DNA from: Chitinophaga sp. CF118 | GTDB taxonomy: Bacteria; Bacteroidota; Bacteroidia; Chitinophagales; Chitinophagaceae | Assembly: GCF_900112615.1 (NCBI RefSeq) | Contig: NZ_FOMK01000014.1 | Coordinates: 124,001-188,000, forward strand | Length of the DNA stretch: 64,000 nt | Direction: 5' to 3' | Shown: piece after piece, positions 35,636-43,777 of the stretch | How positions within the stretch are numbered: position 1 is the stretch's first letter | Layout: each line of letters starts with the position of its first letter | The notes under the pieces: model-generated | What the model was told of the DNA's origin: nothing | What the model saw: only the letters and a program-made list of their open reading frames with translations | The model's database searches: none | Translations under genes and position numbers: made by a program

Positions 35636-37063
35636 TCAACTCATTTTTTTAATCATCCGGCCCAGTGTTTTCAGTCCGTCTTCCACCTGTTTGCTCCAGG
35701 GGTTGCCATAACTTATCCGCATACAATTACCATATCTTTCCTGCAGAGAGAAGATACGACCTGGGGCAAAAGAGATCTTCTGCTTTAATGCCTGATCATA
35801 GAGTTCAAAGGTATTGATCTGTTTATTGAGTTCTATCCATAACACATAACCTCCCTGTGGACGGGTAACACAGATATCTTCCGGGAAGTAATCTGTTACG
35901 GCCTGCAAATGGCGCATGTATTGTGTATGTAATGTTTTACGAGTATTACGAAGATGATGTTCATACCGGTCATTTTCCAGAAAATATGCAATAGCAGCCC
36001 CCGGAAGAGATGCGCAGGAAATGGAGCGGATTCGTTTCAATTGCAGTACCTTTTCTTTATAGCGGCCGGGAAGAGTCCAGCCAACACGGAATCCCGGAGC
36101 CAGTGATTTGGAAAAGGAATTACATAACAGCACCAGTCCGTTTTTATCAAAGGTTTTGCATACTGCCGGTCGTTCTTTCCCAAAATACATATCGCCATAG
36201 ATATCATCTTCTATCAATGGAATATCGTGTTTCTCGAGTAGCCGTACCAGTTCCTGTTTATGTGTGTCGGGCATGCATGCTCCCAGTGGATTATTGAAGT
36301 TAGTCACGAACAGACAGGCTTTTACTTTAAAGCGGGGAATGGCTTTATCCAGGTATTCCAGGTCCACGCCGGTAACGGGGTGGGTGGGTATTTCCAGGAC
36401 TTTTAAGCCCAGGCTTTCTGCCAGTTGAAGGGAACCAAAATAAGCCGGACTTTCAATAGCGATAGTATCTCCAGGTTGTGTAACGGCGGACAGGCAAAGG
36501 TTTAATGCATCTATACAACCGGATGTGGTGATCACATCTTCTTCACTAATTGCGCCACCCCACAGAATAGACATTCTTGCTATCTGCCTGCGGAGGTGTT
36601 CATTTCCCTGTACATGTTCATAGCCTAAGCCTGTTGCATCGGTGCTCCGCATGGCCTGGATCATTGCTTTTGAGAGTTTGGCCGTAGGCAACATATTAGC
36701 CAGAGGAATGGCGGAAGAGAATTTCAGCAAATCATTATTAGTAGAATGCAGGCACAGGCGGGAGATCATTTCATGTACGGTCACTTCTGCCGGTTTTTTA
36801 GCAGCCTCACATTTCTTTGGCATCTCAGGTAATCTTCGTGCACAATAGATCACGTAGTAACCTGATTTGGGTCTTGATTCGATCAGTCCTTTTCCTTCCA
36901 GGTGGTAATATGCCTGGAAGGCGGTGCTCATGCTCACACCCTGTTCTTCACTCATGGTGCGTACGGAAGGTAGTTTGTCGCCAGTCTTTAATACATCTTT
37001 GGCAATCAGCTGTTCCAGCTTATCAGCTATCTGAAGATAAAGGTGTTCTGCAGTTTTGAGCAT
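35636..37063 (-). CDS. MocR-type GntR-aminotransferase fusion regulator
   Basis: The 475-aa protein has an N-terminal GntR winged helix (LPSVRTMSEEQGVSMSTAFQAYYHL) and a class I aminotransferase-like domain with PLP lysine in NSFSKSLAPGFRVGW and cofactor-binding Asp in IEDDIYGDMYF. It is divergent from ogt, and the 66-bp gap contains a 39-bp motif that recurs before the decarboxylase gene. It therefore probably controls ogt, the decarboxylase and perhaps the EamA exporter. Confidence 0.92.
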   Translation of the reverse strand: MLKTAEHLYLQIADKLEQLIAKDVLKTGDKLPSVRTMSEEQGVSMSTAFQAYYHLEGKGLIESRPKSGYYVIYCARRLPEMPKKCEAAKKPAEVTVHEMISRLCLHSTNNDLLKFSSAIPLANMLPTAKLSKAMIQAMRSTDATGLGYEHVQGNEHLRRQIARMSILWGGAISEEDVITTSGCIDALNLCLSAVTQPGDTIAIESPAYFGSLQLAESLGLKVLEIPTHPVTGVDLEYLDKAIPRFKVKACLFVTNFNNPLGACMPDTHKQELVRLLEKHDIPLIEDDIYGDMYFGKERPAVCKTFDKNGLVLLCNSFSKSLAPGFRVGWTLPGRYKEKVLQLKRIRSISCASLPGAAIAYFLENDRYEHHLRNTRKTLHTQYMRHLQAVTDYFPEDICVTRPQGGYVLWIELNKQINTFELYDQALKQKISFAPGRIFSLQERYGNCMRISYGNPWSKQVEDGLKTLGRMIKKMS

Positions 37064-37076
37064 AATATTAAAAATG

Positions 37077-37115
37077 ATCTGATCTGGTCAAAAGTACAGA
37101 AAATGAATCTGTTTT
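37077..37115. promoter_or_regulatory. putative MocR-binding site, copy 1
   Basis: ATCTGATCTGGTC, a 14-nt spacer, then TGAATCTGTTTT. The same two blocks with the same spacer length recur at 37625-37663. ATCTG occurs three times in direct orientation, as MocR regulators often bind direct repeats. Confidence 0.75.
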
Positions 37116-37129
37116 TGTAATTTAGTTGT

Positions 37130-37618
37130 ATGATGGAAATATACACGCATATTATGCCTTCTCCTGTTGGCCCCTTAACCATCCGGGGTAATGATACAAC
37201 CATCAATGAAATTACTTTTAAAGAAGGTATTGTTACTGAACCCGTTACGCTTCCGGAAGTATTCCGGTTATGTATTGCAGAGCTGGAAGCCTACTTTGCC
37301 GGTACCCTGGAAACCTTCACTTTCCCCATTGAACAACAGGGTACACCATTCCAGCAATCAGTGTGGCAACAACTGATTGCCATTCCTTACGGGCACACTA
37401 TTTCTTATCTGCAACTGGCCAAAAGGATCAATAATCCCAAGAGTATAAGGGCCGTGGGCACTACTAATGGAAAGAACCAATTGGTCATTGTGGTGCCTTG
37501 TCACCGGGTGATTGGAAGTAATGGTTCCCTGGTAGGATTTGGAGGTGGTTTATGGAGAAAGAAATGGTTGCTGGACCATGAGATGAAAAAGAAATATGGA
37601 AGTAATCTGTTGTTTTAA
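37130..37618 (+). CDS. ogt: methylated-DNA-[protein]-cysteine S-methyltransferase
   Basis: The 162-aa protein has the active-site motif VVPCHRVIGS with acceptor C124 and the DNA-binding helix region (GTPFQQSVWQQLIAIPYG...RAVG). This is a suicide repair protein for O6-methylguanine. A second ATG one codon downstream is equally possible. It lies 14 bases after the MocR-type site, which suggests unusual PLP-linked control. Confidence 0.93.
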   Translation: MMEIYTHIMPSPVGPLTIRGNDTTINEITFKEGIVTEPVTLPEVFRLCIAELEAYFAGTLETFTFPIEQQGTPFQQSVWQQLIAIPYGHTISYLQLAKRINNPKSIRAVGTTNGKNQLVIVVPCHRVIGSNGSLVGFGGGLWRKKWLLDHEMKKKYGSNLLF

Positions 37619-37624
37619 CACATA

Positions 37625-37663
37625 ATCTGATCTGGTCGAAAATAACAAAACTGAATCTGTTTT
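37625..37663. promoter_or_regulatory. putative MocR-binding site, copy 2
   Basis: ATCTGATCTGGTC-N14-TGAATCTGTTTT, identical in both blocks and spacer length to copy 1, lies 60 bases before the decarboxylase start. Confidence 0.75.
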
Positions 37664-37722
37664 ATCTCCACTATTTGTTCCAATTTTGAGGTCTTGAATT
37701 TACAGCCAAAAAGAGACCTCAT

Positions 37723-39120
37723 ATGAATAGCTTACTTCAACGCGACCTTACACAAACAGATGATTTGCTGCAACGTGTAAAAGATTTTAGTGCATCCTTC
37801 TTATCAGGTATTGATACATTGCCCGTAAGAAGAGAGCAAAGTTCCTATGCCGGTTTTAATCTGCCTGAACACGGACTGGGTGCAGATAATGCATTCACAA
37901 AGTTCAGGGAACGTTTTGAAACACATCTGGCGGGGAATGCGGGAGCCCGCTACTGGGGCTTTGTAACAGGGGGTACTACGACTGCGGCATTGGCGGGCGA
38001 CTGGCTTACAAGTGTATTAGATATGAATGCTGCGGATAAAGATGGCCCTGCCTACCAGGTAGAAATAGATGCGCTGACCATGCTCCGGCAATTACTGGGA
38101 TTGCCCGATACTTTTTTCGGATGCTTTACTTCAGGCGCTACAATGTCTAACTTCTCCGGACTGGCTATCGCAAGGCAGTGGCTGGGAGTGCAACTGGGCG
38201 TGGATGTAGCGCAGGAAGGGATGGGAGCATTATCTTCCGCAAAGATCTTATCATGCGTTCCGCATTCAAGTACTGTGAAATCAATGGCCATGCTGGGATT
38301 CGGACGAAATGCACTTGTGCAGCTGCCCGCATTGCCGGATCGTGAATCAGTAGATATTGAGGCACTGAAAAATTATCTTGAGGAACATAAAGGTGAGCCT
38401 GTCATTTTTGTTGCCAGTGCAGGGACCGTCAATACGGTAGACTATGATAATCTCGAAGCAATTGTTGCACTGAAAAAGCAATATGGATTCTATCTGCATG
38501 TAGATGCAGCCTTTGGAGCCTTTGCTGCATGTCATCCGGACTACCGTCATTTATTAAAGGGCTGGGAGTGGGCAGACAGTATTACTGTCGACGCACATAA
38601 ATGGCTAAACGTTCCTTACGATGCCGCCATGATCTTTACCCGGCATCCTTCTTTACAACTGGAATCATTCAAGAATGCAGGAGCTGCTTATCTCGGCGAT
38701 CCTGCAAAAGATTTCAAGTTCAGTCATTACACCCCGGAAAACTCCCGCCGTTTGCGTGCACTTCCAGCATGGTCTTCGCTGGTCGCGTATGGTGCTGATG
38801 GATATGCAGACATCATCGGTAATAATATCCGACTCAGCAAGCAATTGGGGGATCTCATCGATAAAAGCGACAATTTCCGTTTACTGGCACCGGTAAGATT
38901 ATGTGGTGTTTGTTTCACCACAAAAGATCCATCGGCAGTAGATGAATTCTTAGCAGCATTATCTGCCAGAGGCATAGTATTCATGACCTCCACCGTTTAT
39001 CAGGGAGTACCAGGCATTCGTGCCGCATTGGTAAACTGGCGTACAACGGAGCAGGATGTGGAAATAGCCTGGGAAGAAATGCAATCCGTTTATAATAGTA
39101 TGGAGTGTGAGAAGGTATAG
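37723..39120 (+). CDS. PLP-dependent group II decarboxylase-like enzyme
   Basis: The 465-aa enzyme has the fold-type I decarboxylase pattern: a substrate-site region (GFVTGGTTTAALAGDWLTS), HVDAAFGAF for the cofactor aspartate, and the PLP lysine in VDAHKWLNVPYDAA. The family includes tyrosine, aromatic amino acid and diaminobutyrate decarboxylases; the substrate cannot be told apart here. The upstream MocR site and the following exporter gene suggest a regulated amine-producing or amino-acid-degrading unit. Confidence 0.88.
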   Translation: MNSLLQRDLTQTDDLLQRVKDFSASFLSGIDTLPVRREQSSYAGFNLPEHGLGADNAFTKFRERFETHLAGNAGARYWGFVTGGTTTAALAGDWLTSVLDMNAADKDGPAYQVEIDALTMLRQLLGLPDTFFGCFTSGATMSNFSGLAIARQWLGVQLGVDVAQEGMGALSSAKILSCVPHSSTVKSMAMLGFGRNALVQLPALPDRESVDIEALKNYLEEHKGEPVIFVASAGTVNTVDYDNLEAIVALKKQYGFYLHVDAAFGAFAACHPDYRHLLKGWEWADSITVDAHKWLNVPYDAAMIFTRHPSLQLESFKNAGAAYLGDPAKDFKFSHYTPENSRRLRALPAWSSLVAYGADGYADIIGNNIRLSKQLGDLIDKSDNFRLLAPVRLCGVCFTTKDPSAVDEFLAALSARGIVFMTSTVYQGVPGIRAALVNWRTTEQDVEIAWEEMQSVYNSMECEKV

Positions 39121-39191
39121 TATCTGGCCGGTTATACAAAATTTGATACGAAATAAGATTTGTAGTAGTAGGTTTATAATAGATATAAGAT

Positions 39192-40094
39192 ATGAAAAAG
39201 TCCAACACAAACGCTTACATCGCATTAGTGGTGGTAAGTATTTTTTGGGGTACTACCTACCTGGCTTCCAGGATAGGAGTAAGGCATATACACGGTTTGA
39301 TGCTGGCAGGATTGCGGCAAACAAGCGCAGGGATCTTATTAACAGCATTCTTTTTACTGAAGGGATATAAGTTGCCCGATAAAACTATCTTGTCGCGTTT
39401 ATTCATGATAGGTGTGATGATGTTATGTTTAAGTAACGGATTGATCACCTGGGCCATGCAATATATACCCAGCGGATTATGTGCTATCATCGTAGCTACG
39501 GTACCGATCTGGATCACCATCTTTGGTTATTTCCTGGTAGAGCGCAACCGTTTATCCATACTGTTGCTCGCAGGTATGCTGATAGGCTTCCTGGGCGTAG
39601 GGGGGATCTTTTATGATTATCTGCCAAGTTTGATGAATCCTGATTTCAGATTAGGCATCATCCTTACGTTGATAGCTTGTATCAGTTGGGGACTGGGTTC
39701 TGTGCTCACCACCCGTTGGGCTTTGAAGATTAACTTCCTGTATGGCGCCGGATTCCAGATGTTATTCAGTGGGATTGTAATGGTAATCACCGCTATGATC
39801 ATGGGAAAGCCATTCCCCACCGCAGGTACAAGTTTGGAATTATGGGGCAGCATGTTGTATCTGATCTTTATAGGATCTATCCTGGGATATTCGGCTTATG
39901 TATTTGTGCTGAATAATCTCCCGCCATCCCTGGCCTCGGTATATGCCTATATTAATCCGATAGTGGCAGTATTACTGGGATGGGTAATTCTGAAAGAACA
40001 TCTGAACTGGATTACCTGTATTTCCTGCCTGGTTACATTAGGAGGGGTATATATTGTGAAATATGCTGTAAGCAGAAGCAAGCAGCAGGCATGA
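39192..40094 (+). CDS. EamA/DMT-family transporter
   Basis: The 300-aa protein has ten predicted membrane helices in two EamA repeats (VSIFWGTTYLASRIGV and IACISWGLGSVLTTRWAL start the two halves). DMT proteins export amino acids or metabolites. The gene follows the decarboxylase in the same direction after 71 bases and may export its product; this link is inferred. Confidence 0.92.
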   Translation: MKKSNTNAYIALVVVSIFWGTTYLASRIGVRHIHGLMLAGLRQTSAGILLTAFFLLKGYKLPDKTILSRLFMIGVMMLCLSNGLITWAMQYIPSGLCAIIVATVPIWITIFGYFLVERNRLSILLLAGMLIGFLGVGGIFYDYLPSLMNPDFRLGIILTLIACISWGLGSVLTTRWALKINFLYGAGFQMLFSGIVMVITAMIMGKPFPTAGTSLELWGSMLYLIFIGSILGYSAYVFVLNNLPPSLASVYAYINPIVAVLLGWVILKEHLNWITCISCLVTLGGVYIVKYAVSRSKQQA

Positions 40095-40137
40095 AAACTA
40101 TTCTTGTAAACCTTGATATTCATAGAAACAAGCAGAT

Positions 40138-41070
40138 ATGAAAGCTGTAGAAATCCTGCCTTATTCACCGGCTTACCTGCCGGATTTTGAAAGGCTTAAC
40201 AAGCACTGGATAAGAAAATATTTTATACTGGAGCCAGTAGACGTGGAAGTACTGGAAAAAGCAGACCAGTATATTGTTAATACCGGAGGAACGATCATTT
40301 TTGCAGCGGTAGGATCTGATATAGCCGGTACCGTAGCTCTGAAAAAGATAGACGATGAAACTGTGGAGATGTCCAAGATGGCAGTTGATGAGGCTTATCA
40401 GGGAAACAAGATAGGTTGGAAACTGGCAGAACATATTATCAAGCTGGCATGGGAAATGGGATTTAAGAAAGTTATCCTGTATTCCAATACCAAGCTGGTG
40501 CCTGCGATCAATATGTATCAGCGGTTAGGCTTCCGGGAAATACCTCTTGAACCCGACAGATATCTGCGGAGCACGATAAAAATGGAGTTATTGCGCGATG
40601 AGCAGAACGTTCATTATGCCATTGCCGATGAATTATTAAAGATTGTAACAGAAATTTTTCCGGTACTGCAGAAAATACCAGAAGCCGTTGCAGCAGAGCG
40701 TTCTACCCGTGGAAAATGGAGTCCTAAAGAGATAATTGGGCATCTGATTGATTCAGGAATTAATAATAACACTCGTTTTATAAGAATACAACAAATATCT
40801 TTGCAGGAAATACCTACATACGATCAGAATTTTTGGGTTAAGGGACAAGCATGGCAGCATAGTGGCTGGCAGGATTTAATAAATTTGTGGGCAGGGTTTA
40901 ATCAACACCTGATGCTAACTATTCGAACTATACCAGCAATAGCGCTTCAACATCAGTGTAGTATAGGTCAACGGGAACCGGTAACATTATTGTTCCTGGT
41001 GACCGACTATGTCGCGCATTTAAAGCATCACTTAAAGCAAATACAAGATATTATAGAAGATACGATTTAG
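40138..41070 (+). CDS. GNAT acetyltransferase-DinB fusion protein
   Basis: Residues 1-152 of this 310-aa protein form a GNAT domain with acetyl-CoA-binding features (VDEAYQGNKIGWKLAEHII, NMYQRLGFREIP). Residues 160-310 form a DinB-like four-helix domain with likely metal histidines in EIIGHLIDS and DYVAHLKHHLKQI. The two are joined without a gap in a continuous frame. A combined detoxification enzyme is possible. It ends at a strong terminator. Confidence 0.88.
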   Translation: MKAVEILPYSPAYLPDFERLNKHWIRKYFILEPVDVEVLEKADQYIVNTGGTIIFAAVGSDIAGTVALKKIDDETVEMSKMAVDEAYQGNKIGWKLAEHIIKLAWEMGFKKVILYSNTKLVPAINMYQRLGFREIPLEPDRYLRSTIKMELLRDEQNVHYAIADELLKIVTEIFPVLQKIPEAVAAERSTRGKWSPKEIIGHLIDSGINNNTRFIRIQQISLQEIPTYDQNFWVKGQAWQHSGWQDLINLWAGFNQHLMLTIRTIPAIALQHQCSIGQREPVTLLFLVTDYVAHLKHHLKQIQDIIEDTI

Positions 41071-41118
41071 ATTTAGGTATGATGAACAAAGGTATTTACC
41101 GCCGTACATCTGGTTGAC

Positions 41119-41157
41119 ACCGTCTCCCGGTTAATCCCGGGGGGCGGTATTTTTTTT
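41119..41157 (+). terminator. terminator after GNAT-DinB gene
   Basis: A 12-bp GC-rich stem (with two G-U pairs) and a 6-nt loop are followed by an eight-T run at 41150-41157, fitting a classic intrinsic terminator. Confidence 0.85.
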
Positions 41158-41163
41158 GTGTAT

Positions 41164-41171
41164 TATATTTG
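41164..41171 (+). promoter_or_regulatory. Nudix gene -7 box
   Basis: TATATTTG, a perfect TAnnTTTG, ends 4 bases before the chosen ATG at 41176, implying a leaderless or nearly leaderless transcript. It excludes the longer upstream start. Confidence 0.6.
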
Positions 41172-41175
41172 TAAT

Positions 41176-41733
41176 ATGGACGTAAAACACAACCCCTGGA
41201 CAATACTTGCCAGCGAAAGGAAATATGATAATAACTGGATCAGGGTTACAGAACACCAGGTACTCAACCCGGCGGGTGGTCCTGGGATCTATGGTGTAGT
41301 GCATTTCAAGAATGCCGCAATAGGGGTAGTAGCTCTGGATGAAGCAAATAATATCTACCTGGTAGGCCAGTACCGCTTTGCTTTGGAGCAGTTTAGCTGG
41401 GAAATCCCGGAAGGAGGAGGTCCCCTCGGGGGAGATCCCCTGGAGAGCGCAAAAAGGGAGCTGCTGGAAGAAACCGGTCTGGTAGCCCATAGCTGGCAGC
41501 CCATCATCCATATCCATCTTTCCAACTCAGTATCTGATGAAGCTGGAGTAGTATACCTGGCCCGTCAGCTGGAACAGCGTACTGCTGAGCCGGAGGAGAC
41601 GGAGCTGTTATTTGTTAAAAAGCTGCCTTTTGACACGGCTTACCAGATGGTAAAGAACCATGAGATCACTGATTCTCTCTCTATTGCGGCTATCCAGAAG
41701 GTAAAACTGATGCTGCTGGAAGGAGAGATTTGA
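41176..41733 (+). CDS. Nudix hydrolase (ADP-ribose pyrophosphatase-like)
   Basis: The 185-aa protein starts MDVKHNPW because the -7 box lies between this ATG and the alternative one at 41158. The Nudix helix is clear in ESAKRELLEETGL. The glutamate of the usual GE pair before it is replaced by Gly (PLGGDPLES). Length and flanks fit ADP-ribose or nucleoside-diphosphate-sugar hydrolases. rlmB follows 21 bases later, with its own -7 box. Confidence 0.88.
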   Translation: MDVKHNPWTILASERKYDNNWIRVTEHQVLNPAGGPGIYGVVHFKNAAIGVVALDEANNIYLVGQYRFALEQFSWEIPEGGGPLGGDPLESAKRELLEETGLVAHSWQPIIHIHLSNSVSDEAGVVYLARQLEQRTAEPEETELLFVKKLPFDTAYQMVKNHEITDSLSIAAIQKVKLMLLEGEI

Positions 41734-41741
41734 TTTAACGT

Positions 41742-41749
41742 TATCTTTG
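41742..41749 (+). promoter_or_regulatory. rlmB -7 box
   Basis: TATCTTTG ends 5 bases before the rlmB ATG, again implying a leaderless start. A matching -33 TTTG at the normal distance was not found. Confidence 0.5.
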
Positions 41750-41754
41750 CGCCA

Positions 41755-42543
41755 ATGGAACAAAGAAGATTTAAGTCTGCCGGTTTCCGGCATCAGGCGC
41801 CCAGGCCAAAGGCGTCGTCTATGGTAATTGGCCGTCAGCCTGTTGTAGAAGCCATCAAATCTGGCAAGGCTATTGAGCGTATTTATATGTTACGTGGTGC
41901 CAGCGGAGACATCATTCCTATGATTCAGCAGCTGGCCACAGAGAATAATATCCCCATTAATTTAGTTCCTGCAGAGAAGCTGAACGGATTAACCTCCTTT
42001 AACCACCAGGGAGTGATTGCGATAACAGGTCACATTAATTATCTGGACCTGCAGGATGTGATTTCTCATGTTACAGACCAGGGGCAGACTCCGTTATTCC
42101 TGTTGCTGGATGGTATTACAGACGTTCGTAATATCGGAGCCATTGCCCGTAGCGCGGTTTGTTGCGGTGCACAGGCCATTATCATCCCCGATAAAGGCAT
42201 TGCTGCCCTCAATGAAGAAGCCATCAAATCATCAGCAGGGGCATTGGAAAAGATTTCCGTATGCCGGGTTAACAGTCTGCTGAAAGCAATAGATACCCTT
42301 CATTTAAATGGCATCAAAGTGATAGCCAGTGAAATGGAAGCCGAACAGAAACTTCACGAGTGTGATTTCACGGAGCCAATCGCTATCATTATGGGTTCTG
42401 AGGATAAAGGTGTTTATCCTGCCCTGCTGAAAGCAGCGGATAGCTTATTCCATATTCCTATGAGCGGCAACTTTGAGTCATTTAACGTATCTGTAGCTGC
42501 TGGCATTATCTTATACGAGGGTATGAAGCAGAGAGGTATTTAA
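41755..42543 (+). CDS. rlmB: 23S rRNA (guanosine-2'-O)-methyltransferase RlmB-like
   Basis: The 262-aa SpoU-family enzyme has an N-terminal substrate-binding domain (VIGRQPVVEAIKSGKAIERIYM) and a knotted SPOUT domain with LLDGITDVRNIGAIARSA, IIMGSEDKGV and MSGNFESFNVSVAAGI motifs. It methylates the ribose of G2251 in E. coli 23S rRNA. A 22-bp direct repeat links its 3' end with the region before the next gene. Confidence 0.93.
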   Translation: MEQRRFKSAGFRHQAPRPKASSMVIGRQPVVEAIKSGKAIERIYMLRGASGDIIPMIQQLATENNIPINLVPAEKLNGLTSFNHQGVIAITGHINYLDLQDVISHVTDQGQTPLFLLLDGITDVRNIGAIARSAVCCGAQAIIIPDKGIAALNEEAIKSSAGALEKISVCRVNSLLKAIDTLHLNGIKVIASEMEAEQKLHECDFTEPIAIIMGSEDKGVYPALLKAADSLFHIPMSGNFESFNVSVAAGIILYEGMKQRGI

Positions 42544-42619
42544 ACTTTTCATAGTTAATACGGTGCTGTCATTGTCTTTCTCAATAGCATGAAACTAAGA
42601 GGTATTTAAACTTTTCATA
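42532..42619. repeat. 22-bp direct repeat pair around the end of rlmB
   Basis: The 22-bp sequence beginning AGAGGTATTTAAACTTTTCA occurs at 42532-42553 and 42598-42619, offset by exactly 66 bases. The first copy contains the rlmB stop; the second abuts the next start codon. Confidence 0.8.
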
Positions 42620-42620
42620 C

Positions 42621-43460
42621 ATGAAACTTATTGAATGTCCGCGTGACGCTATGCAGGGTTGGCACAGGCTTATCAGCACGGAAGAAAAGGTTAATTACCT
42701 GAATGCGCTGTTGCAGGTAGGGTTTGATACCATCGATTTTGGCAGTTTTGTATCTCCAAAGGCGATTCCGCAGATGGCAGATACAGCACAGCTGATCCCG
42801 CATCTCAAACCGTCTAAGAGTAAACTACTGGCCATTGTGGCCAATCAGCGCGGGGCAGAGGAAGCGGTGGTATTTGATGAAATCGATTACCTGGGCTATC
42901 CCTTCTCTATCTCGGAAACATTCCAGTTACGCAATACCAATAAAACGATCAAAGATTCCATGGAGCTGGTTGACAGTCTCCAGGAGCTTTGTATCAAAAA
43001 CAGCAAACAGCTTGTTGTATACATTTCTATGGGTTTTGGTAATCCCTATGGCGATCCGTACGATGAGGCAATTGCTCTGCAATGGGTAGATGAACTCGTA
43101 AAGATGAACATCCACACAATTTCCCTGGCAGATACGGTAGGGGTAGCCACGCCCGAAGTAATTACCCGCTTGTTTGCCAGTCTGGTACCGGCATATCCCA
43201 CAGTGGAATTCGGCGCTCATTTCCATTCTGCCCCCCATAACTGGGAAGAAAAGGTAACTGCGGCTTACGAACAGGGCTGCCGGCGGTTTGATAGCGCCAT
43301 TAAAGGAATTGGAGGTTGTCCGATGGCCAAAGACGAGCTGGTAGGCAACCTGGCAACAGAGAACCTGCTGGATTTCTGTGTAAGGCAGCATGAAGCGCTG
43401 AAACTGGATATCGGGGCGCTGAAGGTGGCGCAGGAGATAGCGGAGAAGGTATTTAGTTAA
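42621..43460 (+). CDS. hydroxymethylglutaryl-CoA lyase-like enzyme
   Basis: The 279-aa TIM-barrel of the HMGL-like family has an N-terminal catalytic region (IECPRDAMQGW), metal-binding phrases SLADTVGV and GAHFHSA, and the HMG-CoA lyase active-site loop in a variant form (IKGIGGCPMA with the catalytic Cys). It cleaves 3-hydroxy-3-methylglutaryl-CoA to acetoacetate and acetyl-CoA in leucine catabolism. Its stop region overlaps the tail of a decayed AraC gene on the other strand. Confidence 0.9.
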   Translation: MKLIECPRDAMQGWHRLISTEEKVNYLNALLQVGFDTIDFGSFVSPKAIPQMADTAQLIPHLKPSKSKLLAIVANQRGAEEAVVFDEIDYLGYPFSISETFQLRNTNKTIKDSMELVDSLQELCIKNSKQLVVYISMGFGNPYGDPYDEAIALQWVDELVKMNIHTISLADTVGVATPEVITRLFASLVPAYPTVEFGAHFHSAPHNWEEKVTAAYEQGCRRFDSAIKGIGGCPMAKDELVGNLATENLLDFCVRQHEALKLDIGALKVAQEIAEKVFS

Positions 43461-43716
43461 ATGATTCTCTGAACTCCACGGGCGACATTCCGTTTTTTCG
43501 TTTGAAGATCTTATTAAAAGATTGCGGGTGCTCAAGCCAAGCATGTAAGCTATTTCTGCTATAGAATTATTAGAAGTACTTAATTTTTCCTTCGCTTTTT
43601 CAATCAATTAATTTGTTGTGGATATGCTGCTGAGTATTCTGATCTGTAAGTGTCCGGAGCATATCACTTAAATAATGAGATGTAACATTGGGGCCATCCG
43701 CATACCTGTATTTTCC
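43456..43716 (-). pseudogene. decayed AraC-family regulator fragment
   Basis: Three frames together read as an AraC C-terminal domain: NVTSHYLSDMLRT, then IEKAKEKLSTSNNSIAEIAY, then EHPQSFNKIFKRKNGMSPVE and a final FRESFN stop. The first break is a 4-bp tandem duplication (ATTGATTG, near 43605). The second is a one-base deletion near 43530. The N-terminal half is absent. It is flanked by HMG-CoA lyase and a hydrolase. Confidence 0.85.
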
Positions 43717-43777
43717 CGGTATCAGAATAATCCGAAAGGAGTTTATTTTTATTATATTTTATCAATATAATTATGTC

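Noticed and set aside
42927-43607. 226-codon minus-strand frame across the HMG-CoA lyase gene
   Set aside because: Only its first ~45 codons are meaningful, as part of the AraC remnant; the rest is antisense to the lyase.
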